A stretch of 64,000 bases of DNA from JAEXNA01 sp041676625 (GTDB taxonomy: Bacteria; Vulcanimicrobiota; Xenobia; Xenobiales; JADMJV01), in assembly GCA_041676625.1 (NCBI GenBank), contig JBAYRN010000006.1, positions 26,724 through 90,723 on the forward strand. Direction: 5' to 3'. Below the pieces are notes generated by a model. It was given only the letters and a program-made list of their open reading frames with translations, was not told the origin of the DNA and searched no databases. The position numbers were made by a program, and so were the translations under genes. How positions within the stretch are numbered: the stretch's first letter is position 1; each line of letters starts with the position of its first letter. This document shows positions 44,797 through 53,003 of this stretch, piece by piece.

Positions 44797-45725
44797 TATA
44801 ATGCTCGGAGATCCATACCTTTATACATATGGGCAACTTGATGCCCGTATCCGTTGAACAAAAGAGTAGGGATCTTCTCCTTGAAGCCCAGTCTATACTC
44901 GGAGGCTTGACTCCAGTTCGGATGATGCACATCGGGGTTCACATTGGCCCAGAACCCATAAGCCGCCGGATTGGTGACGTTCCAAAAAGTCTGAGGCTGC
45001 TCTTCGGTGAGTTCGATTTTGATGACCGCCTTGGCACTCTTAAATCCGTACTTCCACGGGACTACTAACCGAATTGGTGCGCCGTTCACTTTAGGGAGGG
45101 GCTGACCATACATCCCGACCGCCATCATGCAGAGGGGGTGCATGGCTTCATCCATGCGCAGAGCCTCAAAGTAGGGCCAGGGATAGGCTTTATTCAGTTG
45201 TCCGACAAACTGTGTGGGATCTAACTTCGATTCAAACCGTACAAACTTCGCCGAGCCCATCGGCTCAGAAGCGTTGAGCAGATCCCCTAATGGAAAGCCG
45301 TCCCAGGGTAGCACGACCGACCAGGCCTCCACGCAGCGCATTCGACATATCTCTTGTCGGGAGGGGAACTTTTTGGCGATGTCATCGAGATTGTAGGTTA
45401 TCGGTTTATGGACAGCCCCCCCCACCGATAGGGTCCATTCGTCGGTCCGGATGCGCTGGGCTAGTTCCTGAACTCGACGTTTGTCGACGGAAACATCGTA
45501 ATAGTTCGTAAACCCTGTGGCGTGGTTCATAGGATTAACAGGATTCCCAAATTCATCACTTCCACCAGCTTTTATCCCGACCGTGTCAGAAGACTTGACC
45601 TGACTGAGAAGGCCACCCAGGCCCATACTGATGACACCGATACCCACGGCCTTAAGGAGAGCACGGCGTTTCAGGTAGACCTCTTGCGGGGTGACGTCCT
45701 TCTCGGTTGGTGGCTGAGCTTTCAT
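44793..45725 (-). CDS. msrP: MsrP periplasmic methionine sulfoxide reductase, molybdopterin subunit
   Basis: 310 residues. N-terminal Tat-like/hydrophobic export segment after KRRALLKAVGIGVISMGLGG, then the sulfite oxidase-type fold with the Mo-ligating Cys in CRMRCVEAWSVVLPWDGF and conserved GAPIRLVVPWKYGFKSAK. Repairs oxidised Met in envelope proteins together with MsrQ. ATG at 45725 has TAAGCT 6 bases upstream and no Shine-Dalgarno. Confidence 0.94.
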   Translation of the reverse strand: MKAQPPTEKDVTPQEVYLKRRALLKAVGIGVISMGLGGLLSQVKSSDTVGIKAGGSDEFGNPVNPMNHATGFTNYYDVSVDKRRVQELAQRIRTDEWTLSVGGAVHKPITYNLDDIAKKFPSRQEICRMRCVEAWSVVLPWDGFPLGDLLNASEPMGSAKFVRFESKLDPTQFVGQLNKAYPWPYFEALRMDEAMHPLCMMAVGMYGQPLPKVNGAPIRLVVPWKYGFKSAKAVIKIELTEEQPQTFWNVTNPAAYGFWANVNPDVHHPNWSQASEYRLGFKEKIPTLLFNGYGHQVAHMYKGMDLRALY

Positions 45726-45805
45726 AGGGTCAGCTTAGCACATAAGGAATTGCCTTAATAGAGGCCTTCTAGCACGGTGCTCCTACCTCACTTCGGGCTG
45801 GATCC

Positions 45806-46276
45806 TTATCCGTGGGTACCGTCTTTTTTCTTACTCACACCTGAGGCGCGGCGTCTCCAGGCTCTATAGATGGTGGTGATCCCCACTCGCATTCCGAAGC
45901 GTTCGTGGATCTCTTGTTGCACTTCGTAGACCGAGGCCAGTCCCTGGCGGGAGCAGCAGTATTCCGCCACTTCTCCAGTGAAGCGGCGACCGGGCCCAAG
46001 TTGACCGGGCGCCCGCTCTCTCTTGGGCTTGCTCTTGGTCTTACCCTTGGCTTTGCGTTTGCGGTCGAGGTAGTCGTTGTAGCAGTCTCGGGAGCAGAAC
46101 TGACGTCCCACTGCTTTGGGCATGAAATGCTCCTTGCAGCCGACACAGGTTTGCTCTTCGAGCGGTCGAGACTCCTCGGGTGAGACTCTCTGGATAGACC
46201 AGGAATCGGCAACACCGGGGTCGTTCAGTAGTAGATCAACAATTTTCTGGGCTAGTTCGGGGGAAGTCTTACTCAT
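45806..46276 (-). CDS. Zinc-finger protein with C-terminal helix-turn-helix-like region, unknown function
   Basis: 156 residues from the ATG at 46276 (frame open to 46336). A Cys4 motif CVGCKEHFMPKAVGRQFCSR with a following DC resembles small treble-clef or MYM-type fingers. A Lys/Arg-rich linker (RKRKAKGKTKSKPKRERAPG) leads to a C-terminal region (VYEVQQEIHERFGMRVGITT, IYRAWRRR) that reads like a DNA-binding helix-turn-helix. Nucleic-acid binding is inferred. A short AGGAGC/GCTCCT palindrome lies upstream at 46299-46312. Confidence 0.6.
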   Translation of the reverse strand: MSKTSPELAQKIVDLLLNDPGVADSWSIQRVSPEESRPLEEQTCVGCKEHFMPKAVGRQFCSRDCYNDYLDRKRKAKGKTKSKPKRERAPGQLGPGRRFTGEVAEYCCSRQGLASVYEVQQEIHERFGMRVGITTIYRAWRRRASGVSKKKDGTHG

Positions 46277-46346
46277 CGTGATTGAATATTTTTCTATAAA
46301 GGAGCAGGCTCCTCTAATAAATAGAAACTTTTTCAATTTTCATGAG

Positions 46347-46375
46347 TTATCTACATTTCCACAGAGTTGTCCACA
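46347..46375 (+). promoter_or_regulatory. Three DnaA-box-like motifs upstream of the RecQ gene
   Basis: TTATCTACA (46347-46355), ATTTCCACA (46355-46363) and TTGTCCACA (46367-46375), all in the same direction in an AT-rich stretch between the zinc-finger gene and recQ. Each differs from TTWTNCACA by at most one base. Confidence 0.5.
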
Positions 46376-46457
46376 GAAGATGAATTAATAAAGACATTTT
46401 ATGTGCGAATTGAGTGGCTCCTAGGGTCTTCCTTGATTTCTACGAAGAGTCGCGATT

Positions 46458-48152
46458 ATGAGACTCGTGACGCCCCTGGAGATTCTTCAAAGCAGATTCG
46501 GCTTCGACCAGTTCCGGCCCGGACAACGGGAAGTGATCAGCCATCTGCTCAAGGGTGAAAGTACGGCGGCTGTGTTTCCAACCGGGGCAGGGAAATCGCT
46601 CTGTTTTCAGTTGCCGGCAGTGATGCTGGAGGGCATGACCCTGGTGGTAAGCCCGCTGCTGGCTCTCATGAAGGATCAGGTGGATGCCCTGGAAAGATTT
46701 GGCGTGCAGGCAGCCCGTCTCGATTCAAGCCTCTCTTCGGATGAGTATGCCCGTGTTCTGAAGCTAGCCCGAGAGGGGGAACTGAAGATCCTGTATGTGT
46801 CCCCGGAGCGCTTCAACAACGAGCGATTTCGACAATCACTCCATTCCTTTCGCGTCTCCTTGATGGCTGTGGACGAAGCGCATTGTGTGTCCGAATGGGG
46901 CCATAACTTTCGTCCCGACTACCTGAAGCTGAACCAGTACGCGGTAGCCTGTGGTGCCGAAAGAGTGTTGGCGCTGACGGCCACCGCTACTCCGAAGGTT
47001 CTGGATGATATCTGCCAGGTGTTTGGGATTGAGCACCGGGTTCGTACCCCGTTTCATCGCCCGAACCTCCATTTGCGGGCCCGCACGGTCCAGTCTTCTT
47101 CAGAGAAGCTTCGGTTGCTACTGGAAGCCCTCCAAGAGCTAGACGGACCGGCCATTGTCTACGTGACCCTACAACGCACGGCCGTGGAGATGGCAGAGGC
47201 GCTGTCCGGCGAGGGGATAGACGCAAGGCCCTATCACGCCGGGCTGGACGGCAAACTCCGGGAGGCCACCCAGGAGTGGTTTCTCGGTTCTACGGGCGGG
47301 GTGGTCGTGGCCACGATCGCTTTTGGAATGGGCATCGATAAGGCGGATATTCGAGGGGTTTATCACTACGACCCACCCAAGAGTTTGGAGAACTATTCGC
47401 AGGAGATCGGGCGGGCGGGAAGGGATGGAAAAGTGTCGGATTGTCTGATGCTTTATTACCCTCCGGACCGCATCCCCCTGGAAGACTTTGTCTACGGTGA
47501 TACTCCGAACGGGGCTTCCATCACTTCGCTTCTACGAGAGCTTTTTGAAAGTTCAGAAGATCAGACTTTGATCTTAAACCCTTTCCAGCTTAGCCGAACT
47601 CACGATCTTCGCCCTTTGGTGTTGCGGACACTGCTGACCTACCTGGAACTGGACGGCTTTCTGCAGTCTCTGACACCGGTCTATTCCAACTACCGTTTCA
47701 AACCGATGGCCTCTTCGGGAGAGATCCTGAGCCACTATCAAGGAGCTGAGCAGAGGCTTCTTGCCGATGTCCTGAAGCATTCGGTGAAAAAGAAGATCTG
47801 GTTCTTTCTAGACATCGATGGTACGGCTCAAAAGCTCGCGCGAGACCGCCAGGAAGTGGTTCGTATTCTGGACCGCTGCGGTCTAGACGGGTGGCTGGAG
47901 TTGAGCGCCTCGGACTTGCGTTTCCGCTATCAGGTGCTGAAACGACCAGCCAACATCGAGGAACTGGCCGAAGAGCTTCATCAGAAAGCTCTGCTTCGCG
48001 AGAAGAGTGAGATCGCTCGACTGCAGCAGGCCTTGCATCTCGCTTCTTCCGAGCACTGCCTGGCCGCTTATCTCTGTTCTCATTTTGGAGAAGTGCTGGA
48101 AGAGGACTGCGGAACTTGCAGTGTTTGCCTTCCAAGAGTCCCGCGACCGTAG
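46458..48152 (+). CDS. recQ: RecQ family ATP-dependent DNA helicase
   Basis: 564 residues. Helicase motifs: 0 and I with FRPGQREVI and FPTGAGKSLCFQ, II DEAHCVSEWGHNFRPDY, III LALTATATP, IV-VI with VVVATIAFGMGIDKADIRGV and SQEIGRAGRDG. The zinc-binding cysteines (YLCSHFGEVLEEDCGTCSVC) lie at the extreme C-terminus after about 190 residues of other sequence, unlike E. coli RecQ where a winged helix and HRDC follow. The start may be the ATG at 46458 or the GTG at 46467, the latter lying 7 bases after a -10-like GATTAT. Confidence 0.9.
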   Translation: MRLVTPLEILQSRFGFDQFRPGQREVISHLLKGESTAAVFPTGAGKSLCFQLPAVMLEGMTLVVSPLLALMKDQVDALERFGVQAARLDSSLSSDEYARVLKLAREGELKILYVSPERFNNERFRQSLHSFRVSLMAVDEAHCVSEWGHNFRPDYLKLNQYAVACGAERVLALTATATPKVLDDICQVFGIEHRVRTPFHRPNLHLRARTVQSSSEKLRLLLEALQELDGPAIVYVTLQRTAVEMAEALSGEGIDARPYHAGLDGKLREATQEWFLGSTGGVVVATIAFGMGIDKADIRGVYHYDPPKSLENYSQEIGRAGRDGKVSDCLMLYYPPDRIPLEDFVYGDTPNGASITSLLRELFESSEDQTLILNPFQLSRTHDLRPLVLRTLLTYLELDGFLQSLTPVYSNYRFKPMASSGEILSHYQGAEQRLLADVLKHSVKKKIWFFLDIDGTAQKLARDRQEVVRILDRCGLDGWLELSASDLRFRYQVLKRPANIEELAEELHQKALLREKSEIARLQQALHLASSEHCLAAYLCSHFGEVLEEDCGTCSVCLPRVPRP

Positions 48153-48228
48153 CTTCTCCAGTTAATAAATTTGTAATCTTTTGGAAAAGATGCTGTTACG
48201 ATCTGTCTTTAATTTCGTCGCAATCCAA

Positions 48229-48254
48229 ACGGTATGCTTAAGGGGAAATACCGT
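48229..48254 (+). promoter_or_regulatory. Inverted repeat overlapping a -10-like box before the C39-like gene
   Basis: ACGGTAT (48229-48235) and ATACCGT (48248-48254) form a perfect 7-base inverted repeat with a 12-base spacer, immediately followed by the Shine-Dalgarno AAGGAG (48255-48260). TATGCT (48233-48238) could be a -10 box, which would make the repeat an operator; as RNA it is a hairpin next to the ribosome-binding site. Confidence 0.5.
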
Positions 48255-48267
48255 AAGGAGACACACA

Positions 48268-49077
48268 ATGCATATCCAATCTCATTTCGCCTCAGTCGAC
48301 GCCTTCTACAACTACCGGAAAGTAGCCATTCAGCAGCAAAGGCTCAGCCCCCCGACCTGGTTGCCCGGACAGATGGATTCTTCTCTGCTTTCCTCCAGGG
48401 CCGATTTTTTTCTGCTGATGAATGCGTTTTCAAGCATGATGCATGGATTCAACGGGAGATACTCCCTACCGATGTACCAACCACCATTGTTCGGAATGCC
48501 TGGAAGAAACCCTGAATTCGGACCCCGCCAATGTACCTTTGGGCCGCCTGTTCAAGCGGCCGCGCCTCCAACTCCCGAGCCAGTTTCTGCTCAGGTCACC
48601 TCCCCACCAAAAAACCTTGCCTCGGCGGGTGCCAGGGTCAGACCTCTGGCTCAGAGCAACGGCAGTTCCTGCGGGCAGACTTCGGTGGCCATGGCGGTCA
48701 ACAGTCTGACCGGAAAGTCGCTCAACGATCGTGATATCAATGGCCGCTATGGATTCGGTTTGCTGTCGGCTCTGAACGGCGAGTCTCGGAGTTCCGGCTA
48801 CCAGTGGAGAGATGGCGGTAACTTCAATGCCGGCAAATGGCCGCTTCTGGAGAAGAAGCTCAATGGGGAAAAAACTCCCGTTATCATCGGCTTGAACGGA
48901 CCACAGTTCTCCCCTTCCGGACGTGGCCACATCGTCACTCTCCTGTCGGTCAATGGAAACAACGTGCGTTACGCTGATCCGGCCGACGGAACGATCAAAA
49001 CCACCACCCGCCAGGCCATCGAGAGAGCCCCTTCCCATCCAGATGGGAAGTTCATCTTCTACGCGAGCAAGGCTTAG
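48268..49077 (+). CDS. C39/papain-like cysteine peptidase-fold protein
   Basis: 269 residues from the ATG at 48268, which has AAGGAG 7 bases upstream. About the first 140 residues are Pro/Gln/Ser-rich and unlike any family I know. The C-terminal domain has a papain-like triad layout: Cys in NGSSCGQTSVAMAVNSLTG, His in SGRGHIVTLLSV and Asp in YADPADG, as in C39-like domains that cut leader peptides or act as toxins. No signal peptide or transporter is seen beside it. Its TAG overlaps the convergent DUF3817 stop. Confidence 0.7.
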   Translation: MHIQSHFASVDAFYNYRKVAIQQQRLSPPTWLPGQMDSSLLSSRADFFLLMNAFSSMMHGFNGRYSLPMYQPPLFGMPGRNPEFGPRQCTFGPPVQAAAPPTPEPVSAQVTSPPKNLASAGARVRPLAQSNGSSCGQTSVAMAVNSLTGKSLNDRDINGRYGFGLLSALNGESRSSGYQWRDGGNFNAGKWPLLEKKLNGEKTPVIIGLNGPQFSPSGRGHIVTLLSVNGNNVRYADPADGTIKTTTRQAIERAPSHPDGKFIFYASKA

Positions 49078-49361
49078 TCGTTTTTTGAGTGAGCCAGGAT
49101 CTTGTGATCGAAGATAAACGGTCCAGCTGGCAAAAAGGCACTGATGAAAGCCAGACAGGCGATCTTCAGCGGCCATTTTTGCTGTTTCCAAACCATGGCG
49201 CCTACGATGCAGTAAGCCACGAATAGGGCGCCGTGAGCCGAGCCCACGAGGCGCACCGCCATGGCCATTCCCCACACGTACTTTAAAGGCATAGCGATGA
49301 GGAGGAGAACCAGGAAGGAGAGTCCCTCGAGATAAGCCGTGATGCGAAAAGTCTTTAGCAC
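49074..49361 (-). CDS. DUF3817 family small membrane protein
   Basis: 95 residues with three hydrophobic segments. TFRITAYLEGLSFLVLLLIA, MPLKYVWGM and VGSAHGALFVAYCI are the DUF3817 signature. Function unknown. GTG start; an AAAGGAG with ATG further upstream (49386) is in a different frame and is not used for this protein. Tail-to-tail stop overlap with the C39-like gene. Confidence 0.82.
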   Translation of the reverse strand: MLKTFRITAYLEGLSFLVLLLIAMPLKYVWGMAMAVRLVGSAHGALFVAYCIVGAMVWKQQKWPLKIACLAFISAFLPAGPFIFDHKILAHSKND

Positions 49362-49472
49362 GATGTCTGGTTTGCGGCCCGACCATGCGCTCCTTTAATA
49401 AACCTGGTCTATAGCGGATTCGATACAGCGGACGAGGACCTGGTCAAGTTTGAAAGAAATGTCGAGTCAGGG

Positions 49473-49805
49473 ATGTTTAGTTATCAGTTCACCATCATTG
49501 AGGGACCGGATATCGGCCGCACTCTTGAGCTAAAGGTAGGAAAGACTTATCTGGGGCGTCAGAGTATCGCTGATGACGAAGAGAACAGGATCTATTGCTG
49601 GACCCTGATCGATAAGACCGTGAGTCGCACCCACGCCGAGATCAGCCTGGCCGACCCCGGAGTACCGATCCTCATCCATCTATCCGCCACCAACGATACC
49701 TTTGTCAACAGCCGTAAGGTCCTCAAGGAGAATCTCCAGCATGGCCAGGTGATTCAACTCGGGCAGACCGTCATATTGATGGAAGCGACTCGCAGAACCA
49801 GGTAA
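49473..49805 (+). CDS. FHA domain protein
   Basis: 110 residues forming a single forkhead-associated domain: GR in TYLGRQ, SRTHAEI with the phosphopeptide-contacting Ser and His, and Asn in SATNDTFVNSRKV. It binds phosphothreonine peptides in other systems. It stands alone with no kinase next to it. TCAGGG just before the ATG may serve as Shine-Dalgarno. Confidence 0.88.
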   Translation: MFSYQFTIIEGPDIGRTLELKVGKTYLGRQSIADDEENRIYCWTLIDKTVSRTHAEISLADPGVPILIHLSATNDTFVNSRKVLKENLQHGQVIQLGQTVILMEATRRTR

Positions 49806-49868
49806 AAGGTTTGGGCTAAGCCAAATCTGAAATAATCATAGAGAGTTACTTTATGAGGATGGCCTATT

Positions 49869-51986
49869 GTGAGTTCTGCGACCGCTACGCAAACCAAGAA
49901 CCCTAAGAAAATTGATAAAGAGATGCTGGTCAAGGCATTGAAGCTTATGTTTCAAGCCCGTAAAGCCGATGACCGTGAGATCATGATGAAGCAACAGAAC
50001 AAAGTCTTCTTCCAGATCTCCGGCGCCGGTCACGAGTGCCCTCAGGTGGCCGCAGGGATGCATCTGAAAGCCGGTTACGACTGGGTATTCCCCTACTACC
50101 GCGACCGGGCCCTTTGTCTCTCGCTGGGCGTCACTCTGCTGGAGATGTTCCAGAGCTCGGTGGGCGCAGAAGCCGACCCGGCATCGGCGGGGCGTCAGAT
50201 GCCTTCTCATTGGGGTAGCAAGCGACTCAATATCGTGAGTTCTTCCTCCCCCACCGGCACCCAGTTTCTGCAATCGGTGGGCTGCGCCGAGGCGGGCAAG
50301 TACATCCACGATCATCAGAAAGAATTGCAGGGTTTGAGCGCCCAGGCCGATGAGATCACCATGGTCTGCACCGGAGACGGCACGACCTCGCAGGGTGAGT
50401 TTTGGGAAGCCCTCAACACGGCTTGCAATCTGAAGGTGCCGGTCCTCTTTTTGGTGGAGGACAACGGCTACGCCATCTCCACTCCGGTGGAAGCCCAGAC
50501 CGCAGGGGGCAATCTGAGTGCTCTGGTCAGGGGTTGGCCGAATTTGCACACCCAGGAAGTGGACGGGTGTGATTTCGAAGCCTGCTACAAGGCGTTCGGA
50601 GAAGCGGTCGCACACCTGCGATCCGGTCAAGGGCCCGCCCTGGTCCACGCCCACGTGATCCGCCCCTATTCCCACTCCATGTCCGACGATGAGTCCAGCT
50701 ATCGCCCCGCCGCCGAGCGCGAGGCAGAATCCAAGCGAGACCCCATCAAGCTGCTCTCCGAGCGGCTGGTGAAAGAGAAGTTGGTCTCTCAACAAGAGTT
50801 GGACAAGTTGAAAAAAGAGTGGGAGAAAGAAGTCACCGAGGCGGCAGCCGAAGCGGAAAAGTATCCCCAACCGGAGATAGACAAGGTCTACGAGAACGTC
50901 TACTCGCCCGATGTAGACCCCACCGCTGCGGAGTTTTCCACGGAACCGAGTTTCTCCGAGAAACCCACCACCATGGTTGATCTCATCAACTCTTGCCTTT
51001 CTGACGAGATGGGCCGGGACGCACGCATCCGGGTCTTCGGTGAAGACGTGGCCGACGCCACCCGGGCTGAAGTCTTGGATGAGTGCAAGGGTAAAGGCGG
51101 TGTTTTTAAGGCGACCTGGGGTCTGCAGAGTAAATACGGCAATGACCGCTGCTTCAACTCTCCCCTGGCCGAAGCCAATATCGTGGGTCGCGCCATCGGC
51201 ATGGCAGTCAGAGGCCTGAAACCGGTGGTGGAGATTCAGTTTTTTGACTACATCTGGCCCGCCTTCCACCAATTGCGAAACGAGCTTGCCACCATGCGGT
51301 GGCGCTCCGGCGGGGCGTTCAAGGCTCCGGCCGTGGTGCGGGTTCCGATCGGCGGCTATTTGCGCGGCGGGGGGCCTTATCACAGCCAGTCCGGAGAGGT
51401 GTTGTTTACCCACACACCGGGCGTGAGAGTGGTTTTCCCGTCGAACGCCGAGGATGCCAACGGGCTTCTGCGCACGGCCATGCGTAGTGACGACCCGGTG
51501 ATGTTTTTGGAGCACAAGCACCTTTACCGGCAGACCCACAACAAGGGTCGCGATCCTGGCGCCGACTACTGCATCCCGTTCGGTAAGGCTCGGGTGGTGC
51601 GGGAAGGGACCGACCTTTCCGTGATCACCTACGGAGCGCTGGTGCACCGGTGCGAGCAAGCGGCCAAAGAGATCGAGAAAGAGTCCGGTCACAGCATCGA
51701 GATCATCGATCTACGAAGCCTGTCTCCCTACGATTGGGATGCCATCGCAGCCACCGTGAAGAAGACCTCGAAGGTGATCGTGGCCCACGAAGATTGTCTC
51801 TCCTGGGGCTACGGCGCCGAGATCGCAAGCCGCATCTCCGATGAGCTGTTCGAATGGCTGGACGGACCGGTGAGGCGCATCGGAGCGACCGATACCTTCG
51901 TGGGTTACGCCCCTCGTTTGGAAGATGGTACCCTGCCCAATCCCGATTCTATCGCAAAGGTGATGCGCAGCCTGTTGGCTTACTAG
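49869..51986 (+). CDS. 2-oxoacid dehydrogenase E1, fused alpha and beta subunits
   Basis: 705 residues. The alpha part (about 1-330) has the thiamine diphosphate motif GDGTTSQGEFWEALN and HSMSDDESSYR near the phosphorylation-loop position; the beta part (about 365-705) starts TTMVDLINSCLSDEMGRDAR and has FGEDVADA, RMPIGGY-like RVPIGGYLRGGG and AHEDCLSWGYGAEI. Single-chain E1 of branched-chain or pyruvate type is likely; substrate not decidable. No E2 or E3 gene is in the window. The start is GTG at 49869 with GAGGATGG some bases upstream. Confidence 0.9.
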   Translation: MSSATATQTKNPKKIDKEMLVKALKLMFQARKADDREIMMKQQNKVFFQISGAGHECPQVAAGMHLKAGYDWVFPYYRDRALCLSLGVTLLEMFQSSVGAEADPASAGRQMPSHWGSKRLNIVSSSSPTGTQFLQSVGCAEAGKYIHDHQKELQGLSAQADEITMVCTGDGTTSQGEFWEALNTACNLKVPVLFLVEDNGYAISTPVEAQTAGGNLSALVRGWPNLHTQEVDGCDFEACYKAFGEAVAHLRSGQGPALVHAHVIRPYSHSMSDDESSYRPAAEREAESKRDPIKLLSERLVKEKLVSQQELDKLKKEWEKEVTEAAAEAEKYPQPEIDKVYENVYSPDVDPTAAEFSTEPSFSEKPTTMVDLINSCLSDEMGRDARIRVFGEDVADATRAEVLDECKGKGGVFKATWGLQSKYGNDRCFNSPLAEANIVGRAIGMAVRGLKPVVEIQFFDYIWPAFHQLRNELATMRWRSGGAFKAPAVVRVPIGGYLRGGGPYHSQSGEVLFTHTPGVRVVFPSNAEDANGLLRTAMRSDDPVMFLEHKHLYRQTHNKGRDPGADYCIPFGKARVVREGTDLSVITYGALVHRCEQAAKEIEKESGHSIEIIDLRSLSPYDWDAIAATVKKTSKVIVAHEDCLSWGYGAEIASRISDELFEWLDGPVRRIGATDTFVGYAPRLEDGTLPNPDSIAKVMRSLLAY

Positions 51987-51989
51987 CTC

Positions 51990-53003
51990 TTGCTGTACGG
52001 CACCCTTCGACAGTTGCTCTTCCGGCTGGAGGCCGAAAGAGTTCATGACCTGGTCTCGCTGACCACCGACGCGGTGGCTTCTCTGCTGCCGCCTGCTTGC
52101 AGGCGCTGCGGGGTGTCGGACCGTCCGGTGGAGCTCAAGGGGATTCGTTTCCCCAATCGGTTGGGGCTGGCTGCCGGGTTTGATAAGGAAGGTCGATTCT
52201 TGCGGGGGGCTCAGGCCCTGGGGTTCGGCTTCACCGAGATCGGAGCGGTCACACCGAAGCCCCAACCGGGCCACGCCCGTCCCCGCATGTGGCGGTATCC
52301 TGAGCAAAGGGCGCTGCGCAACAAGATGGGTTTCAATAATCCCGGCGCCTGGGCCCTGGCTCGCCGGTTGGCGGACCGCCCTCGAAACTTTCCCTGCGGA
52401 GTGAACCTCGGCAAGAATGCCTCCACCCCCCTCGAGCGGGCGGTCGATGACTACCTGGCCGGACTGGAGACGCTTTACGGCCACGCCGACTTTTTCGTGG
52501 TCAACGTCAGTAGTCCGAATACCGAGGGACTGCGGAGCCTGCAGAACGAGCTTTCGGCCTTACTCGACCCGGTGGTCCGGCGAGCCGCAGAACTGGCCGA
52601 ACAGTTTGAGCTGGGTCCCCGGCCCATCCTGGTAAAGCTGAGTCCGGATATCGACTTGAGTTTACTGGCGCCTCTGGCTGAGAGTGCCCTGCGGAGCGGA
52701 GTGGATGGCTTCGTGGCGGCCAACACCACCAGCGCTCGGACCGGAGTCTACCAGACGATCCCGGCCGAGGGAGGCCTGAGCGGCCCCTTGCTGCACGAGA
52801 ATGCGGTCAAGATGGTGGAACTTTTACGAAAGGAGGGAGGGGAAGAAACCGTTCTGATTGGATGTGGCGGAGTGAGAGATGTTGGTACTTACCAAAACTT
52901 TCTGGCAGCGGGGGCAGACCTGGTGCAGCTCTATACCGGGCTCATCTATGAGGGTCCGGGGCTGATTCGGCGGATATTGAAAGGTGTGGAGCGAGATGTT
53001 TAA
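51990..53003 (+). CDS. pyrD: Dihydroorotate dehydrogenase (quinone), class 2
   Basis: 337 residues. N-terminal membrane-associating helix (LLFRLEAERVHDLVSL), LGLAAGFDKEG, GFGFTEIGAVTPKPQPG, RNKMGFNNPG, VNVSSPNTEGLR with the catalytic Ser, and VKLSPD. Class 2 enzymes pass electrons to quinone. TTG start, 3 bases after the E1 stop. First of the pyrDEF set. Confidence 0.95.
   Translation: MLYGTLRQLLFRLEAERVHDLVSLTTDAVASLLPPACRRCGVSDRPVELKGIRFPNRLGLAAGFDKEGRFLRGAQALGFGFTEIGAVTPKPQPGHARPRMWRYPEQRALRNKMGFNNPGAWALARRLADRPRNFPCGVNLGKNASTPLERAVDDYLAGLETLYGHADFFVVNVSSPNTEGLRSLQNELSALLDPVVRRAAELAEQFELGPRPILVKLSPDIDLSLLAPLAESALRSGVDGFVAANTTSARTGVYQTIPAEGGLSGPLLHENAVKMVELLRKEGGEETVLIGCGGVRDVGTYQNFLAAGADLVQLYTGLIYEGPGLIRRILKGVERDV

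Noticed and set aside
48466..49386. 306-codon minus-strand frame starting at an ATG with a good AAAGGAG
   Set aside because: It runs through DUF3817 in another frame and antisense to the C39-like gene, both of which have recognisable families. The Shine-Dalgarno is probably coincidental, but it is the best-looking of the shadow frames.
49806..49868. Hairpin GGTTTGG/CCAAATC after the FHA gene as a terminator
   Set aside because: One wobble pair, a short stem and no T run after it; evidence too weak.
49851..51692. 613-codon open frame on the minus strand, antisense to the E1 gene
   Set aside because: It lies entirely opposite a well-conserved gene, its sequence is His/Gly/Arg/Val-rich as expected from an antisense frame in GC-rich DNA, and it has no domain or Shine-Dalgarno.
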